A DNA stretch of 32,589 bases from UBA10364 sp049611965 (GTDB lineage: Bacteria > Bacteroidota > Bacteroidia > Flavobacteriales > Schleiferiaceae), in assembly GCA_049611965.1 (NCBI GenBank), contig JBMZBC010000024.1, positions 1-32,589 of the forward strand, read 5' to 3'. The notes below the pieces were generated by a model. That model ran no database searches and was not told the origin of the DNA. It was given only the letters and a program-made list of their open reading frames with translations. Positions within the stretch are counted from its first letter, which is position 1, and each line of letters begins with the position of its first letter. Shown piece by piece: positions 7,803 to 16,004 of the stretch. A program made the position numbers and the translations under genes.

Positions 7803-8365
7803 TCCACCTGAAGACTGAGGTCTTCGAGTGAGCCATTGTTTTCTATGACAGTATCACTTTGAGCCCGTCGATGGACATCGCCCAATTGGTTCGCTAAACG
7901 CTCTCTTATTTGACTTTCGTTCATCTCTGTGTTACGTGCCATCACGCGAGCTATGCGCACATGTTCATCAGCTACCACACTTACGACATGCTCACAAGTA
8001 GGATCGCCTGTTTCAAGAACTAAGGCACTTTCTTTGAAAACCACCGTGCTACCGCTTTTGAGTTTCCAATGTTCAAAATCCTCACGAACGGCTGGATGCA
8101 CTATTGACTCTAGCTTTTCTTTAAGTGCACTGCTGCTAAAAATCCTTTCGGCAACATAAGCCCGGTTCAAAGCGCCCTGTGAATAAGCCTGATCACCCAA
8201 TAGCGCCGTTATCCCTTGAACCAAAGTAGGATTAGTATGCATGAGTGCTTTAGCGCGCTCATCACTATAATACACCAGATGCCCTTTGTTTTCAAGCATC
8301 GCACATACTGTGCTCTTACCTGAACCAATTCCACCGGTGATACAAATTACTCTAGATTGCTTCAT
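7778..8365 (-). CDS. coaE: Dephospho-CoA kinase
   Basis: Catalyses the last step of coenzyme A synthesis, ATP-dependent phosphorylation of dephospho-CoA at the 3' hydroxyl. The 195-residue protein has the P-loop ITGGIGSGKSTV at about residues 8-19, VYYSDERAK near 32 carrying the family Asp, and the LESIVHPAVRED segment near 85-96. Length is normal. Its start overlaps the stop of the YbbR-domain gene by four bases (ATGA read on the minus strand), so the two are translationally coupled. The 3' end overlaps the convergent reductase gene by 25 bases. Confidence 0.95.
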   Translation of the reverse strand: MKQSRVICITGGIGSGKSTVCAMLENKGHLVYYSDERAKALMHTNPTLVQGITALLGDQAYSQGALNRAYVAERIFSSSALKEKLESIVHPAVREDFEHWKLKSGSTVVFKESALVLETGDPTCEHVVSVVADEHVRIARVMARNTEMNESQIRERLANQLGDVHRRAQSDTVIENNGSLEDLSLQVDYLLSKVI

Positions 8366-9252
8366 TGCCCTATGCGTTCAACCCTATTTGGCGTTATAGA
8401 AAGTACAGAAATATTCTCTTTCACCGGTTCTGCCACAATAATGTAATTCGATTCATTCTGAACTGCGGAAAGTGTGATAAGCTCTTCGAAGGTTCTCGAA
8501 ATCAGGGCCTTTTTAGGGCCACTGACCCAAACCTCAACATCTACGATTTGACTCCCAAGAACCAAGGGTACTTCAAATTTATCCTCCGTCCACAGTGCGC
8601 TTGCTCCACGTACTTCTATTCGCTCCTCGGATATCGAGGTTAAACTGGACCCTAAACCTTCAACGGGAAGATCAAAGGCATGGTTACCGTCCCAAAGGAA
8701 ATCAGGGAGATTCACATGCAATCGGGCTCTAAATACGGCCTCTGGAGAACCCACTACATCAATACTATCAGGATCCACGGTAATGGCATGTAACCACTTG
8801 TATCCTCTCGGAAGTCGAATGTTTTGAAGCCCCTCTACATAAATGGGCACTCTAGTTCGCTCTAATGCCTCACATGGAAACAGGACCTCTGCAGTTGCGC
8901 TTGAAAACGAATAAACCCCTCTATATACACTGTTCAGCTGAGCAATTACTTCAGCACTTTGGACCACTAACATACCCTCACTTTTCAAGGTGAAGGCTGC
9001 TGATTCAAGAACTACAGATTCTTTATCAACCTCCCGCAGTCGTAGCGCATTAATTCCGGAAGCGCTTACCTCAACGTTTAAGGCAATAGATGTATCCGTG
9101 ATGAATTGATCCTCGACAATAGAAGAAGGACTGTTCGCATAAATGACAACGGTCGTACTTCGCTCTGCTTTACTAACGGTAATGAGCGCCCAGATGACAC
9201 TAGTCAGTGCTAAGAACGACAAGAACTCTCTATGGAACAAACGTTTAATCAT
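8362..9252 (-). CDS. YbbR-like domain membrane protein
   Basis: A 296-residue protein with one N-terminal membrane anchor (about residues 11-27, after KRLFHREF) and a long exported beta-rich part. Repeated stretches ending in VDPDSIDVVGSPEAV (about residues 158-172) are typical of YbbR repeats, and this gene is regularly found beside coaE and yajC in flavobacteria. In Firmicutes, YbbR/CdaR regulates the diadenylate cyclase CdaA. No CdaA gene is visible here, so a link to c-di-AMP is only an inference. The gene begins just downstream of a terminator that follows yajC and is coupled to coaE by a 4-base overlap. Confidence 0.8.
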   Translation of the reverse strand: MIKRLFHREFLSFLALTSVIWALITVSKAERSTTVVIYANSPSSIVEDQFITDTSIALNVEVSASGINALRLREVDKESVVLESAAFTLKSEGMLVVQSAEVIAQLNSVYRGVYSFSSATAEVLFPCEALERTRVPIYVEGLQNIRLPRGYKWLHAITVDPDSIDVVGSPEAVFRARLHVNLPDFLWDGNHAFDLPVEGLGSSLTSISEERIEVRGASALWTEDKFEVPLVLGSQIVDVEVWVSGPKKALISRTFEELITLSAVQNESNYIIVAEPVKENISVLSITPNRVERIGQ

Positions 9253-9257
9253 GGGCT

Positions 9258-9281
9258 AAAAAAACCGGCCAAAGCCGGTTT
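9258..9281 (-). terminator. Intrinsic terminator (minus strand) after yajC
   Basis: Read on the minus strand, an 8-bp stem (arms 9281-9274 and 9269-9262, AAACCGGC with GCCGGTTT) with a 4-base TTTG loop is followed by seven T (9264-9258, partly shared with the stem). It lies in the 33-base gap between the yajC stop and the ATG of the YbbR gene, so it would end or attenuate transcription from nusB-DUF1573-yajC before YbbR-coaE. Confidence 0.8.
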
Positions 9282-9285
9282 CAAA

Positions 9286-9585
9286 TTATTTCGATTGGTA
9301 TTGGGCGCTTAGCTCTTTACTAATGGCGCTTTTCTCAACCTTCAATCTCGAATTCTCAGTCTCCAAGACAATGTGGGTATCTCCTACTTCAAGAATCTTT
9401 CCGTGAATGCCTGAAGTCAAAACAACACGATTGCCTTTTGCTACCTCACTGCGGAATTTTCCTTCTTCCTTTTGTCTTTTCATCTGCGGTCTGAAGAAGA
9501 ATAGGTACATGACCAAAACGATCATGATTAGGGGTAAAAAGCTCATGGCTCCCTCTGCCCCTGCTTGTAGTAATAAATAGGTCAT
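9286..9585 (-). CDS. yajC: Sec translocase accessory subunit YajC
   Basis: YajC is a small single-span inner-membrane protein that associates with SecDF in the Sec export machinery. The 99-residue protein has one helix (about residues 15-31) followed directly by the hallmark FFFRPQMKRQKEE, then a small soluble domain with LTSGIHGKILEV. Length and layout are normal. The start overlaps the stop of the upstream DUF1573 gene by one base, and a terminator follows its own stop. Confidence 0.95.
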   Translation of the reverse strand: MTYLLLQAGAEGAMSFLPLIMIVLVMYLFFFRPQMKRQKEEGKFRSEVAKGNRVVLTSGIHGKILEVGDTHIVLETENSRLKVEKSAISKELSAQYQSK

Positions 9586-10016
9586 TATTTATTAGAAATT
9601 ACGGTTGATGTAATGTTCAAGACTTTAGTTTGCGGTACAGCATTCGTAGTCAACGTTACGCGCTTGTCTTGCTTGCCCGCACGTCCTGATGAGTTAAAGC
9701 TCACTTTAATTTCTCCTGTAGCACCCGGTGCAATAGGTTGACGTGGCCATTGTGGCACTGTACATCCACACGAACCTTGTGCATTAGAAATGATTAGCGG
9801 CCCCTCGCCTTCGTTGGTGAAATTGAAAGTATAGTTCACCACTTCACCTTCTTGAATCTCACCGAAGTCGTGGAAGTCTGTGTCGAATGAAATTGCTGGA
9901 AGTGCTTCCATCATTGTTTCTGAAGCAGGCTCTGTTGGCGCTTCAATTCTATCTGCAGCACTGTTACATGCTGTAAACACTAATAATCCTGCGGCTAGTA
10001 CAACTAGTTTTTTCAT
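9585..10016 (-). CDS. DUF1573 domain lipoprotein
   Basis: A predicted exported lipoprotein of 143 residues. From the chosen ATG at 10016 it has a short signal peptide ending in the lipobox LVFTAC, with Cys16 as the lipidated residue, a short low-complexity linker, then one DUF1573 immunoglobulin-like domain. That domain carries DFHDFGEIQEGEVVNYTF and the conserved GSCGCTVP. A further in-frame ATG at 10034 would add six residues before the MKK start and would overlap nusB; the later start gives a normal signal peptide. Function is unknown; the domain resembles ASH-type folds. It sits between nusB and yajC and overlaps yajC by one base. Confidence 0.87.
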   Translation of the reverse strand: MKKLVVLAAGLLVFTACNSAADRIEAPTEPASETMMEALPAISFDTDFHDFGEIQEGEVVNYTFNFTNEGEGPLIISNAQGSCGCTVPQWPRQPIAPGATGEIKVSFNSSGRAGKQDKRVTLTTNAVPQTKVLNITSTVISNK

Positions 10017-10026
10017 TGTTTTAAGT

Positions 10027-10962
10027 TTATTCAATTATTCCTCGGCCTACCTTTTGAAGCAAGCCTTCTTCACGCAAATTAGTAACGATTTTGTCAAGTA
10101 TACCATTGATGAATGAAGAACTTTTAGGAGTGCTGTATTCTTTTGCCAAATCTAGGTATTCATTCATACTCACCTTAATAGGTATCTCCTCCATTCCGCG
10201 CCACTCTGCAACACATAATTTCATGAGTACCACGTCCAATTTTGCAATGCGGTCGCTCTCCCAGTTTTTACTCTTACTCTCAATTCGGGCTTCACTATCC
10301 ACTGCGAATTCAAAGTACTTACGCATCAACAGCGCTCCAAAAGCAGCATCGCCCTCGTCCTTGTAAAGATTAGGGATGATCAATCCACCTTGGTCGTTCC
10401 AACTGGAAATGACCTTACCACTCATCATCTGGGCTGCATCCAGGTCGTCGCTCCACCCTACATGCATGTCTTCGTAAATATCGTGGAGCAATTCATTCTC
10501 TGCGATATGCTCTTGGTACATGTATTTAATGAAACGCTTTTGTGCCCCGAAATCATCGCGCATTGCCAATAACTTATCGTACTCCTCACTCTCAAAGACT
10601 TGTTCCCAAAGCCCTCTGAAGTGATTGTCGTAGGCGCTCCAGTCCACATGCACACCTTCGCTAAACGCAATCAATCTCGCATCATTACGAACAAGTTCAA
10701 AAAATGGAATGTCTGTAAACGCTGAAATACGATCCGCCAACGCACTATCTGGTACATTTCGGCTGCGTACTTTATCAAGTCGATCACTAGCAGTACTGTG
10801 AATACGCAACAAGGCATGGATATCCCAGATGAATAAATCGTGTACCTCTTCTAGACTCTTGTCTAAGTTCTTAAGCAATGTCGCGGCGCCAAGCTCATTA
10901 TCTGAAGCATGGGCATAGAGGTGGTGCAGAACCTTAATTCTGATGTGTCTCCTTGTGATCAT
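10027..10962 (-). CDS. nusB: Transcription antitermination factor NusB, long Bacteroidota form
   Basis: NusB binds boxA RNA with S10 (NusE) and supports antitermination of rRNA operons. The canonical E. coli protein is about 140 residues; this one has 311. The NusB fold is in the last third: NWESDRIAKLDVVLMKL near 232-248, IPIKVSMNEYLDLAKEYS near 259-276, then SSFINGILDKI. The N terminus RRHIRIKVLHHLYAH also matches a NusB start, so the extra length is an internal or N-terminal helical expansion known in this phylum. The gene is first in the nusB-DUF1573-yajC unit and divergent from the ABC exporter gene. Confidence 0.93.
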   Translation of the reverse strand: MITRRHIRIKVLHHLYAHASDNELGAATLLKNLDKSLEEVHDLFIWDIHALLRIHSTASDRLDKVRSRNVPDSALADRISAFTDIPFFELVRNDARLIAFSEGVHVDWSAYDNHFRGLWEQVFESEEYDKLLAMRDDFGAQKRFIKYMYQEHIAENELLHDIYEDMHVGWSDDLDAAQMMSGKVISSWNDQGGLIIPNLYKDEGDAAFGALLMRKYFEFAVDSEARIESKSKNWESDRIAKLDVVLMKLCVAEWRGMEEIPIKVSMNEYLDLAKEYSTPKSSSFINGILDKIVTNLREEGLLQKVGRGIIE

Positions 10963-11026
10963 AAAAATTGGAAAATATTGGGCATACGATTCTTGCTCAA
11001 CAGAACTGAATTCATCAAAGTCTTGT

Positions 11027-11034
11027 TATTTTTG
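11027..11034 (+). promoter_or_regulatory. Candidate -7 element for the ABC exporter gene
   Basis: TATTTTTG matches the Bacteroidota -7 consensus TAnnTTTG exactly and lies 65 bases before the ATG at 11100. There is no clear TTG at the expected -33 distance; CTG at 11006-11008 is the nearest, 18 bases upstream. Confidence 0.4.
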
Positions 11035-11066
11035 AACGACCGCATGCAAAGAGCTTTTCTTTATAA

Positions 11067-11074
11067 CAAATATA
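11067..11074 (-). promoter_or_regulatory. Candidate -7 element for the nusB operon
   Basis: On the minus strand the sequence is TATATTTG, an exact match to TAnnTTTG, about 104 bases before the nusB ATG. No good -33 TTG was found. It would fire divergently from the plus-strand element at 11027, giving overlapping 5' leaders. Confidence 0.35.
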
Positions 11075-11099
11075 CTGCGGAACGCACCTACGAAACGAT

Positions 11100-12854
11100 A
11101 TGCAAGCACTAAAATATCTTAACAAATACTTCATTAAGTACAAGTGGTTGCTCGGCGCCGGGGCATTCTTTGTCATCGTATCTGTCATCTTCAAGCTCTT
11201 CCCCGCCCTGCTCATTCGTAACAGCTTCGATACCATCGCAGCGGTTATTGAAAATTACAAGACGGGAGTCGTTCAAAATGAGCTCGTTAGATGGGAGCTG
11301 ATTAAATACGGTCTGTTCATTATTGCCTCAGCAGTGCTGCAGGGGATTTTTATGTACTTCATGCGTCAGACCATTGTGGTCATGTCTCGTCACATTGAGT
11401 ACGATTTGAAAAATGTGGTTTTCGAACAATACCAGCGGTTAACTCAGCGGTTTTTCAAACAAAACAATACCGGTGATTTGATGAATCGCATTTCCGAAGA
11501 CGTAGGAAAAGTCAGGATGTACGTAGGTCCGGCCATAATGTATGCCCTCAATACAGGCTTTACGATCATATTGGTCATTTCAATAATGATCAGTGTAAGC
11601 CCGAAATTGACACTCTTGACCTTAGCTCCCCTTCCTCTATTGGCTTTCCTAGTATACAAGGTGGCCAATTTGATTAATGTCAAATCACTTGCCGTCCAAC
11701 AACAACTGAGCACACTGAGCACTTTCGCACAGGAAAGTTTTTCCGGCATGCGCGTCATTAAATCGTACCACAGATTACATTGGTTCAACGCGAAATTCAA
11801 AGCGGAGGCCGTTGAATATCGTTCTGTGAATGAAGAACTCTTCCGCGTGAATGCCACGTTTCAGCCCATCATGATACTTATGGTAGGTATCTCGACGTTG
11901 ATTACCATTTTCGTCGGTGGCCAATTGTACTTTGCAGGTGAGGTCAGTGCAGGAAACATCACGGAGTTTATTTATTATGTCAACCTTCTTACTTGGCCAA
12001 TCGCCTCTATAGGCTGGGTGACCAGCCTTGTGCAAAGTGCTGCAGCCTCCATGGAGCGTTTGAACGAATTCTTATCGGAGGAACCTGATTTCAAATCAGG
12101 CGATTACCAACCCTCCAGTTTTCAAGGAACGGTCACTTTCAAGAACGTCAGCTTTACCTATCCAAACAGCGGTATTCAAGCCTTGGACAATGTGAGTTTT
12201 ACCCTTGAAGCAGGACATAGCCTCGGCATCTTGGGCAAGACAGGGTCCGGAAAGAGCACCATCACCGCCCTTATGGTTCGACAATACGACCCTACCGAAG
12301 GCGAAATATTGATCGATGGTGTTAACGTCAAAGACTGGCATCTACCAACGCTTAAAAAATATTTAGGATGGGTTCCGCAAGAGGCCTTCCTATTCAGCGA
12401 TACCATTGCTCGCAATATTGCTTTTGGATTGGATGAATTCAATCAAAATCAAGTCGAACAAGCTGCCAAAGCTGCCGGTGTACACGACAATATCATCGAA
12501 TTTCCAAAACAGTACGAAACAACCGTAGGCGAACGTGGTGTCACCTTGAGTGGCGGACAGAAACAGCGCGTTAGTATTGCTCGTGCCTTAGCAAAATCTC
12601 CGAAACTCATGGTCTTTGACGATTGTTTAAGTGCTGTAGATACAGAAACAGAAGAGCTCATTCTGGGAAACATCAAAGAGGCCACCGCTTCCATTTCATC
12701 CATGATCGTGGCACATCGAGTCAGTAGTGTAAAGCACTGCGAGCAGATTATTTGTCTGGAAAATGGACAAATCATCGAAAAAGGAACGCACGAAGAACTG
12801 GAGATTGCAGGGGGACATTACAGCGAGCTTATCAGTCTCCAATTGGACCAATAA
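11100..12854 (+). CDS. ABC exporter half-transporter (MsbA/MdlA-like permease-ATPase fusion)
   Basis: A 584-residue half-transporter with an N-terminal six-helix exporter domain (about residues 15-320) fused to an ATPase domain (about 340-575). Walker A GKTGSGKST is at about 379, the signature LSGGQKQR at about 483, Walker B LMVFDD at about 503-508, and the switch His in VAHRVSS near 539. The usual catalytic Glu after Walker B is Asp here (FDDCLSAVD), a feature of the degenerate subunit of heterodimeric exporters such as MdlA or BmrC, although some flavobacterial homologues with this residue stand alone. Substrate is unknown; lipid or drug export is possible. No second half-transporter is next to it. 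It is divergent from nusB. Confidence 0.9.
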   Translation: MQALKYLNKYFIKYKWLLGAGAFFVIVSVIFKLFPALLIRNSFDTIAAVIENYKTGVVQNELVRWELIKYGLFIIASAVLQGIFMYFMRQTIVVMSRHIEYDLKNVVFEQYQRLTQRFFKQNNTGDLMNRISEDVGKVRMYVGPAIMYALNTGFTIILVISIMISVSPKLTLLTLAPLPLLAFLVYKVANLINVKSLAVQQQLSTLSTFAQESFSGMRVIKSYHRLHWFNAKFKAEAVEYRSVNEELFRVNATFQPIMILMVGISTLITIFVGGQLYFAGEVSAGNITEFIYYVNLLTWPIASIGWVTSLVQSAAASMERLNEFLSEEPDFKSGDYQPSSFQGTVTFKNVSFTYPNSGIQALDNVSFTLEAGHSLGILGKTGSGKSTITALMVRQYDPTEGEILIDGVNVKDWHLPTLKKYLGWVPQEAFLFSDTIARNIAFGLDEFNQNQVEQAAKAAGVHDNIIEFPKQYETTVGERGVTLSGGQKQRVSIARALAKSPKLMVFDDCLSAVDTETEELILGNIKEATASISSMIVAHRVSSVKHCEQIICLENGQIIEKGTHEELEIAGGHYSELISLQLDQ

Positions 12855-12916
12855 TCCAATAGCCGCAGGAACTCCATTTGTTAATTTCTTTTTTAGCATT
12901 TGGCGATGCATTCACT

Positions 12917-12924
12917 TACATTTG
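12917..12924 (+). promoter_or_regulatory. Candidate -7 element of the parAB operon
   Basis: TACATTTG is an exact match to the Bacteroidota TAnnTTTG element and lies 22 bases before the parA ATG in the 92-bp gap after the ABC gene. A TTG at the ideal -33 spacing is absent (nearest at 12900-12902, too close, and 12878-12880, too far). Confidence 0.45.
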
Positions 12925-12946
12925 AGTGCTTGTAAACAATAGATCC

Positions 12947-13711
12947 ATGGGTAGAATTATTGCTATTGCCAATCAAAAAGGAGGCGTAGGGAAAACCACT
13001 ACAGCCGTTAACCTAAGTGCTGCATTAGGCGCTTTGGAAAAAAAAGTACTCATCGTCGATGCTGACCCCCAAGCAAATGCTACGAGCGGCTTTGGTCTCA
13101 CACACGATGATGCAACACAAGGCACTTATGAACTCATTGAAGGAGCAAGTATAGCTGCCGATCTTATACACAGCACCAATACACCGAATGTAGATATTGT
13201 CCCTGCCCAGTTAGATTTAGTCGCGGTTGAGTTAGAAATCATTGACCAACCCAAAAGAGAATTTTTCTTGGCCAAAGCCCTTGAACCAGTTCGTGATACA
13301 TACGATTACATCATCATTGATTGTGCACCGTCATTAGGACTTATTACACTTAACGCGCTAACTGCAGCCGATGGAGTTCTAGTACCCATTCAGTGTGAAT
13401 ATTATGCGCTTGAAGGTCTAGGTAAACTATTAAACACGATCAAGAAAGTACAGGAGCTTCACAATGAACACCTTAGTATTCAAGGCTTGTTGTTGACCAT
13501 GTTTGACTCTCGTCTACGCCTCAGCAACCAGGTTGCGGAAGAGGTGAAAATCCACTTTGAAGGGTTAGTATTCGAAACCATCATTCACAGAAATATTAAG
13601 TTAAGTGAGGCGCCATCGCACGGCGAGCCTATCATTGCGTACGACGCAAGCAGCAAAGGCGCTGAGAATTACCTAACTTTAGCACAAGAAATAATCGCAA
13701 AAGGAGCGTAA
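12947..13711 (+). CDS. parA: Chromosome-partitioning ATPase ParA (Soj)
   Basis: ParA-type Walker ATPase that works with ParB in chromosome segregation. The 254-residue protein begins with the deviant Walker A ANQKGGVGKTTTA at about residues 8-20, followed by LIVDADPQANATSGFG and IIDCAPSLGLITLNA, all intact. The ATG at 12947 is chosen because it places the P-loop at the usual distance; seven more in-frame residues upstream (from 12926) do not fit the family. It is followed four bases later by parB. Its short N terminus with no DNA-binding extension is that of a chromosomal rather than a P1-type plasmid ParA. Confidence 0.95.
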   Translation: MGRIIAIANQKGGVGKTTTAVNLSAALGALEKKVLIVDADPQANATSGFGLTHDDATQGTYELIEGASIAADLIHSTNTPNVDIVPAQLDLVAVELEIIDQPKREFFLAKALEPVRDTYDYIIIDCAPSLGLITLNALTAADGVLVPIQCEYYALEGLGKLLNTIKKVQELHNEHLSIQGLLLTMFDSRLRLSNQVAEEVKIHFEGLVFETIIHRNIKLSEAPSHGEPIIAYDASSKGAENYLTLAQEIIAKGA

Positions 13712-13715
13712 TACT

Positions 13716-14636
13716 ATGGCTAAAAGAGCAATGGGGAAAGGGCTATCTGCCATTCTTGGCGATGAAGCAGCAAAGGTCAATAAAGTAACGGACAAAGGAG
13801 CTGAGAAGCTCGTGGGTTCTGTTGCATCCATTCCTGTTGATAGCATCACTACCAACCCTTTTCAGCCTCGTAGCAACTTCGATAATGATGCACTTGTAGA
13901 GCTTGCTCAAAGTATCTCGGAAGTTGGTATCATTCAGCCCATTACGGTTCGTAAGAATGGGATGAAGTTTGAACTTATTTCAGGTGAACGTAGGTTCCGT
14001 GCTTCGCAAATGGCGGGATTGCGAGAAATTCCTGCGTATGTGCGTTTAGCAGACGATAGACAACTCCTTGAACTTGCCATCGTTGAGAACTTGCAACGTG
14101 AAGACCTCGACCCTATTGAGATGGCCTATTCGTGTAAGCGAATGATGGACGAACTTGGCCTTACCCAAGAACAAGTGGCTCAGCGTCTTGGAAAAGGGCG
14201 TTCGACTATTACGAACTTTCTAAGGCTACTGAAGCTTCCAGCTTTGATACAAGCCGAATTAAGAGATTTACATCGAAACGAAAGCGCTGACGAAAACAAC
14301 GATGGGACAACAAATGTCGTTTTCACCATGGGTCATGCGCGCGCACTACTCAACCTACCCACCGAAGAGCATCAGATAGATGTTTACAAGAAGATCTTGA
14401 AAGAAGGACTTAGTGTTCGTAAGGTAGAAGCTATAGTGAAGGCAATCAAGTCTCCAGAGGAAAGGCAACCGAAACCAGAGAAACCTAGCGAACTGCTTCG
14501 TTTGGAAGGTCAGCTGACCGAATATTTCAGTACCAAAGTAGCCATCTCACAAGGCGCTAAAGGAAAAGGTAAAATCCAAATCGACTTTACTTCCGATCAA
14601 GAATTAGCTGAAATAATAGCTAAACTAAATGGTTAA
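13716..14636 (+). CDS. parB: Chromosome-partitioning protein ParB (Spo0J)
   Basis: ParB is a CTPase clamp that loads at parS sites and recruits ParA and condensin. The 306-residue protein starts with the conserved AMGKGLSAILGD, has the ParB/Srx nuclease-like domain with NPFQPRSNFD near 49-58 and the CTP-binding GERRFRASQMAG near 91-102. The ENLQREDLDPIEMA box follows, then a helix-turn-helix around LTQEQVAQRLGKGRSTITNF. The C terminus is the dimer region. All key boxes are present. The gene is four bases after parA and overlaps DUF5683 by eight bases. I saw no parS-like palindrome inside or near it. Confidence 0.96.
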   Translation: MAKRAMGKGLSAILGDEAAKVNKVTDKGAEKLVGSVASIPVDSITTNPFQPRSNFDNDALVELAQSISEVGIIQPITVRKNGMKFELISGERRFRASQMAGLREIPAYVRLADDRQLLELAIVENLQREDLDPIEMAYSCKRMMDELGLTQEQVAQRLGKGRSTITNFLRLLKLPALIQAELRDLHRNESADENNDGTTNVVFTMGHARALLNLPTEEHQIDVYKKILKEGLSVRKVEAIVKAIKSPEERQPKPEKPSELLRLEGQLTEYFSTKVAISQGAKGKGKIQIDFTSDQELAEIIAKLNG

Positions 14637-15252
14637 GAGATTAATCATATCTCTATTACTATCAGCTTTTTACAACCTAAGTGCACAAGAGACTGATACG
14701 AATACTGTTGGTCATATAGAGCATCTACATACTGAGGCTGCAAAGCACAATATCAAGCGAGCCACTACCCTTGCACTCATTCCTGGAGCTGGACAATTTT
14801 ACAATAAGAAGTATTGGAAAATTCCGTTGGTTTGGGGCGCTATTGGTGGTGCAGGCTACTACTACTATGACCTTGACCAAGACTTCAAAGCCTATAAAAG
14901 TGTTTTGCAGCTCATCATCGACGAACCGGCGTTAGTTACAAGAACGGATCTTGAAACGGCGCAACCAGCGCTGTTTAGTGGACTGCCCGCTCCTTTTTAC
15001 CAGAATACTGCAGAGGGCGTTGCTTTAGAGGCCATAGGCTATATGGATGCACTAAGAACACAGCGTGAATATGCTTTCTTCGGCATCATCGGTGTTTATG
15101 TATTAAGCATCTTAGATGCGAATATTGATGCCCACCTTTACGACTTTGATGTCAGTGATGATCTCAGTCTTCAACCTGCCATTATCCAAACGAATTATTA
15201 TGCAGGAGCTTTTGCAAGCCCTGGCATTAAACTCACATTGACATTGCCATGA
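14629..15252 (+). CDS. DUF5683 domain protein, exported/membrane
   Basis: A 207-residue protein with an N-terminal signal peptide (about residues 1-19, ending LSAQ), then a conserved segment ATTLALIPGAGQFYNKKYWKI near 45-64 that marks DUF5683, followed by hydrophobic helices (near 66-80 and 146-162). It likely resides in the envelope. Function is unknown. The gene is regularly placed between parB and dapB in flavobacteria, and that order is kept here. The start ATG is inside the parB 3' end (8-base overlap), and its stop overlaps the dapB start as ATGA, so all three are translationally linked. Confidence 0.85.
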   Translation: MVKRLIISLLLSAFYNLSAQETDTNTVGHIEHLHTEAAKHNIKRATTLALIPGAGQFYNKKYWKIPLVWGAIGGAGYYYYDLDQDFKAYKSVLQLIIDEPALVTRTDLETAQPALFSGLPAPFYQNTAEGVALEAIGYMDALRTQREYAFFGIIGVYVLSILDANIDAHLYDFDVSDDLSLQPAIIQTNYYAGAFASPGIKLTLTLP

Positions 15253-15950
15253 AAATATCTATTATAGGTTACGGTAGAATGGGGCAAGCCATTGAACGTA
15301 TGGCCAAAGAAAGAGGTCACGAAGTAGGCTACATCAATAACGGAGAGGCTATTGATTTAGAGGCAGTTAAAGCTACAGATGTCGCTATTGAGTTCACGCA
15401 ACCTGATGCTGCCTTGGAGACGATTACGAGCATTTTAAGGACTGGAACTCCGGTGATTAGTGGTACTACTGGGTGGCTTGATCAAAAGCGTGTTGCAGAC
15501 GAGGCTGCCGAGGCAAACAATACGGCTTTTCTGTATGCCTCCAATTTTTCGCTCGGTGTCAATTTATTCTTCGTCATCAATGAAAAGCTGTCCGCGCTGA
15601 TGAAAGACCATAAGATGTATACACCTAGTGTTCATGAAATACACCATACTGGAAAGAAGGATGCACCATCCGGTACTGCGATCACTACTGCAGAGGGCAT
15701 CATTCAAGCCTACCCAGAGCTAAAAAAATGGTCACAGACCAAAGAGGAAGGCGCACTGCAAATTACAGACGACCGTATTGATCCGTATTGCGGAACTCAC
15801 ACAGTAACGTATGAAAGTAGCATAGACAAGCTGTCCTTAGAGCACCATGCACACACTCGCCAAGGATTTGCCCAAGGCGCATTAATCGCCGCCGAGTGGA
15901 TACAAGGTAAAGCAGGCGTCTTTGGAATGAGAGACGTACTTGGACTGTAA
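15249..15950 (+). CDS. dapB: 4-hydroxy-tetrahydrodipicolinate reductase
   Basis: DapB reduces 4-hydroxy-tetrahydrodipicolinate in the diaminopimelate pathway, feeding lysine and peptidoglycan synthesis. The 233-residue protein has the Rossmann loop IIGYGRMGQAIERMA at about residues 5-19 and the catalytic/substrate segment EIHHTGKKDAPSGTA near 136-150. The SLEHHAHTRQGFAQGAL block is near 197-213. It is shorter than E. coli DapB (273) but normal for Bacteroidota. The start overlaps the DUF5683 stop (ATGA). A 54-base gap follows before lepB. Confidence 0.96.
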   Translation: MKISIIGYGRMGQAIERMAKERGHEVGYINNGEAIDLEAVKATDVAIEFTQPDAALETITSILRTGTPVISGTTGWLDQKRVADEAAEANNTAFLYASNFSLGVNLFFVINEKLSALMKDHKMYTPSVHEIHHTGKKDAPSGTAITTAEGIIQAYPELKKWSQTKEEGALQITDDRIDPYCGTHTVTYESSIDKLSLEHHAHTRQGFAQGALIAAEWIQGKAGVFGMRDVLGL

Positions 15951-16004
15951 TACTTTCACAAAAGACTAACAGATTAACGAATACGAATAGCCTAATTTCA
16001 CCAC

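Noticed and set aside
12855..14640. parS centromere sites near parAB
   Set aside because: I looked for the 16-base palindrome of the TGTTTCACGTGAAACA kind here and in the rest of the window and saw none; the sites probably lie elsewhere near the origin.
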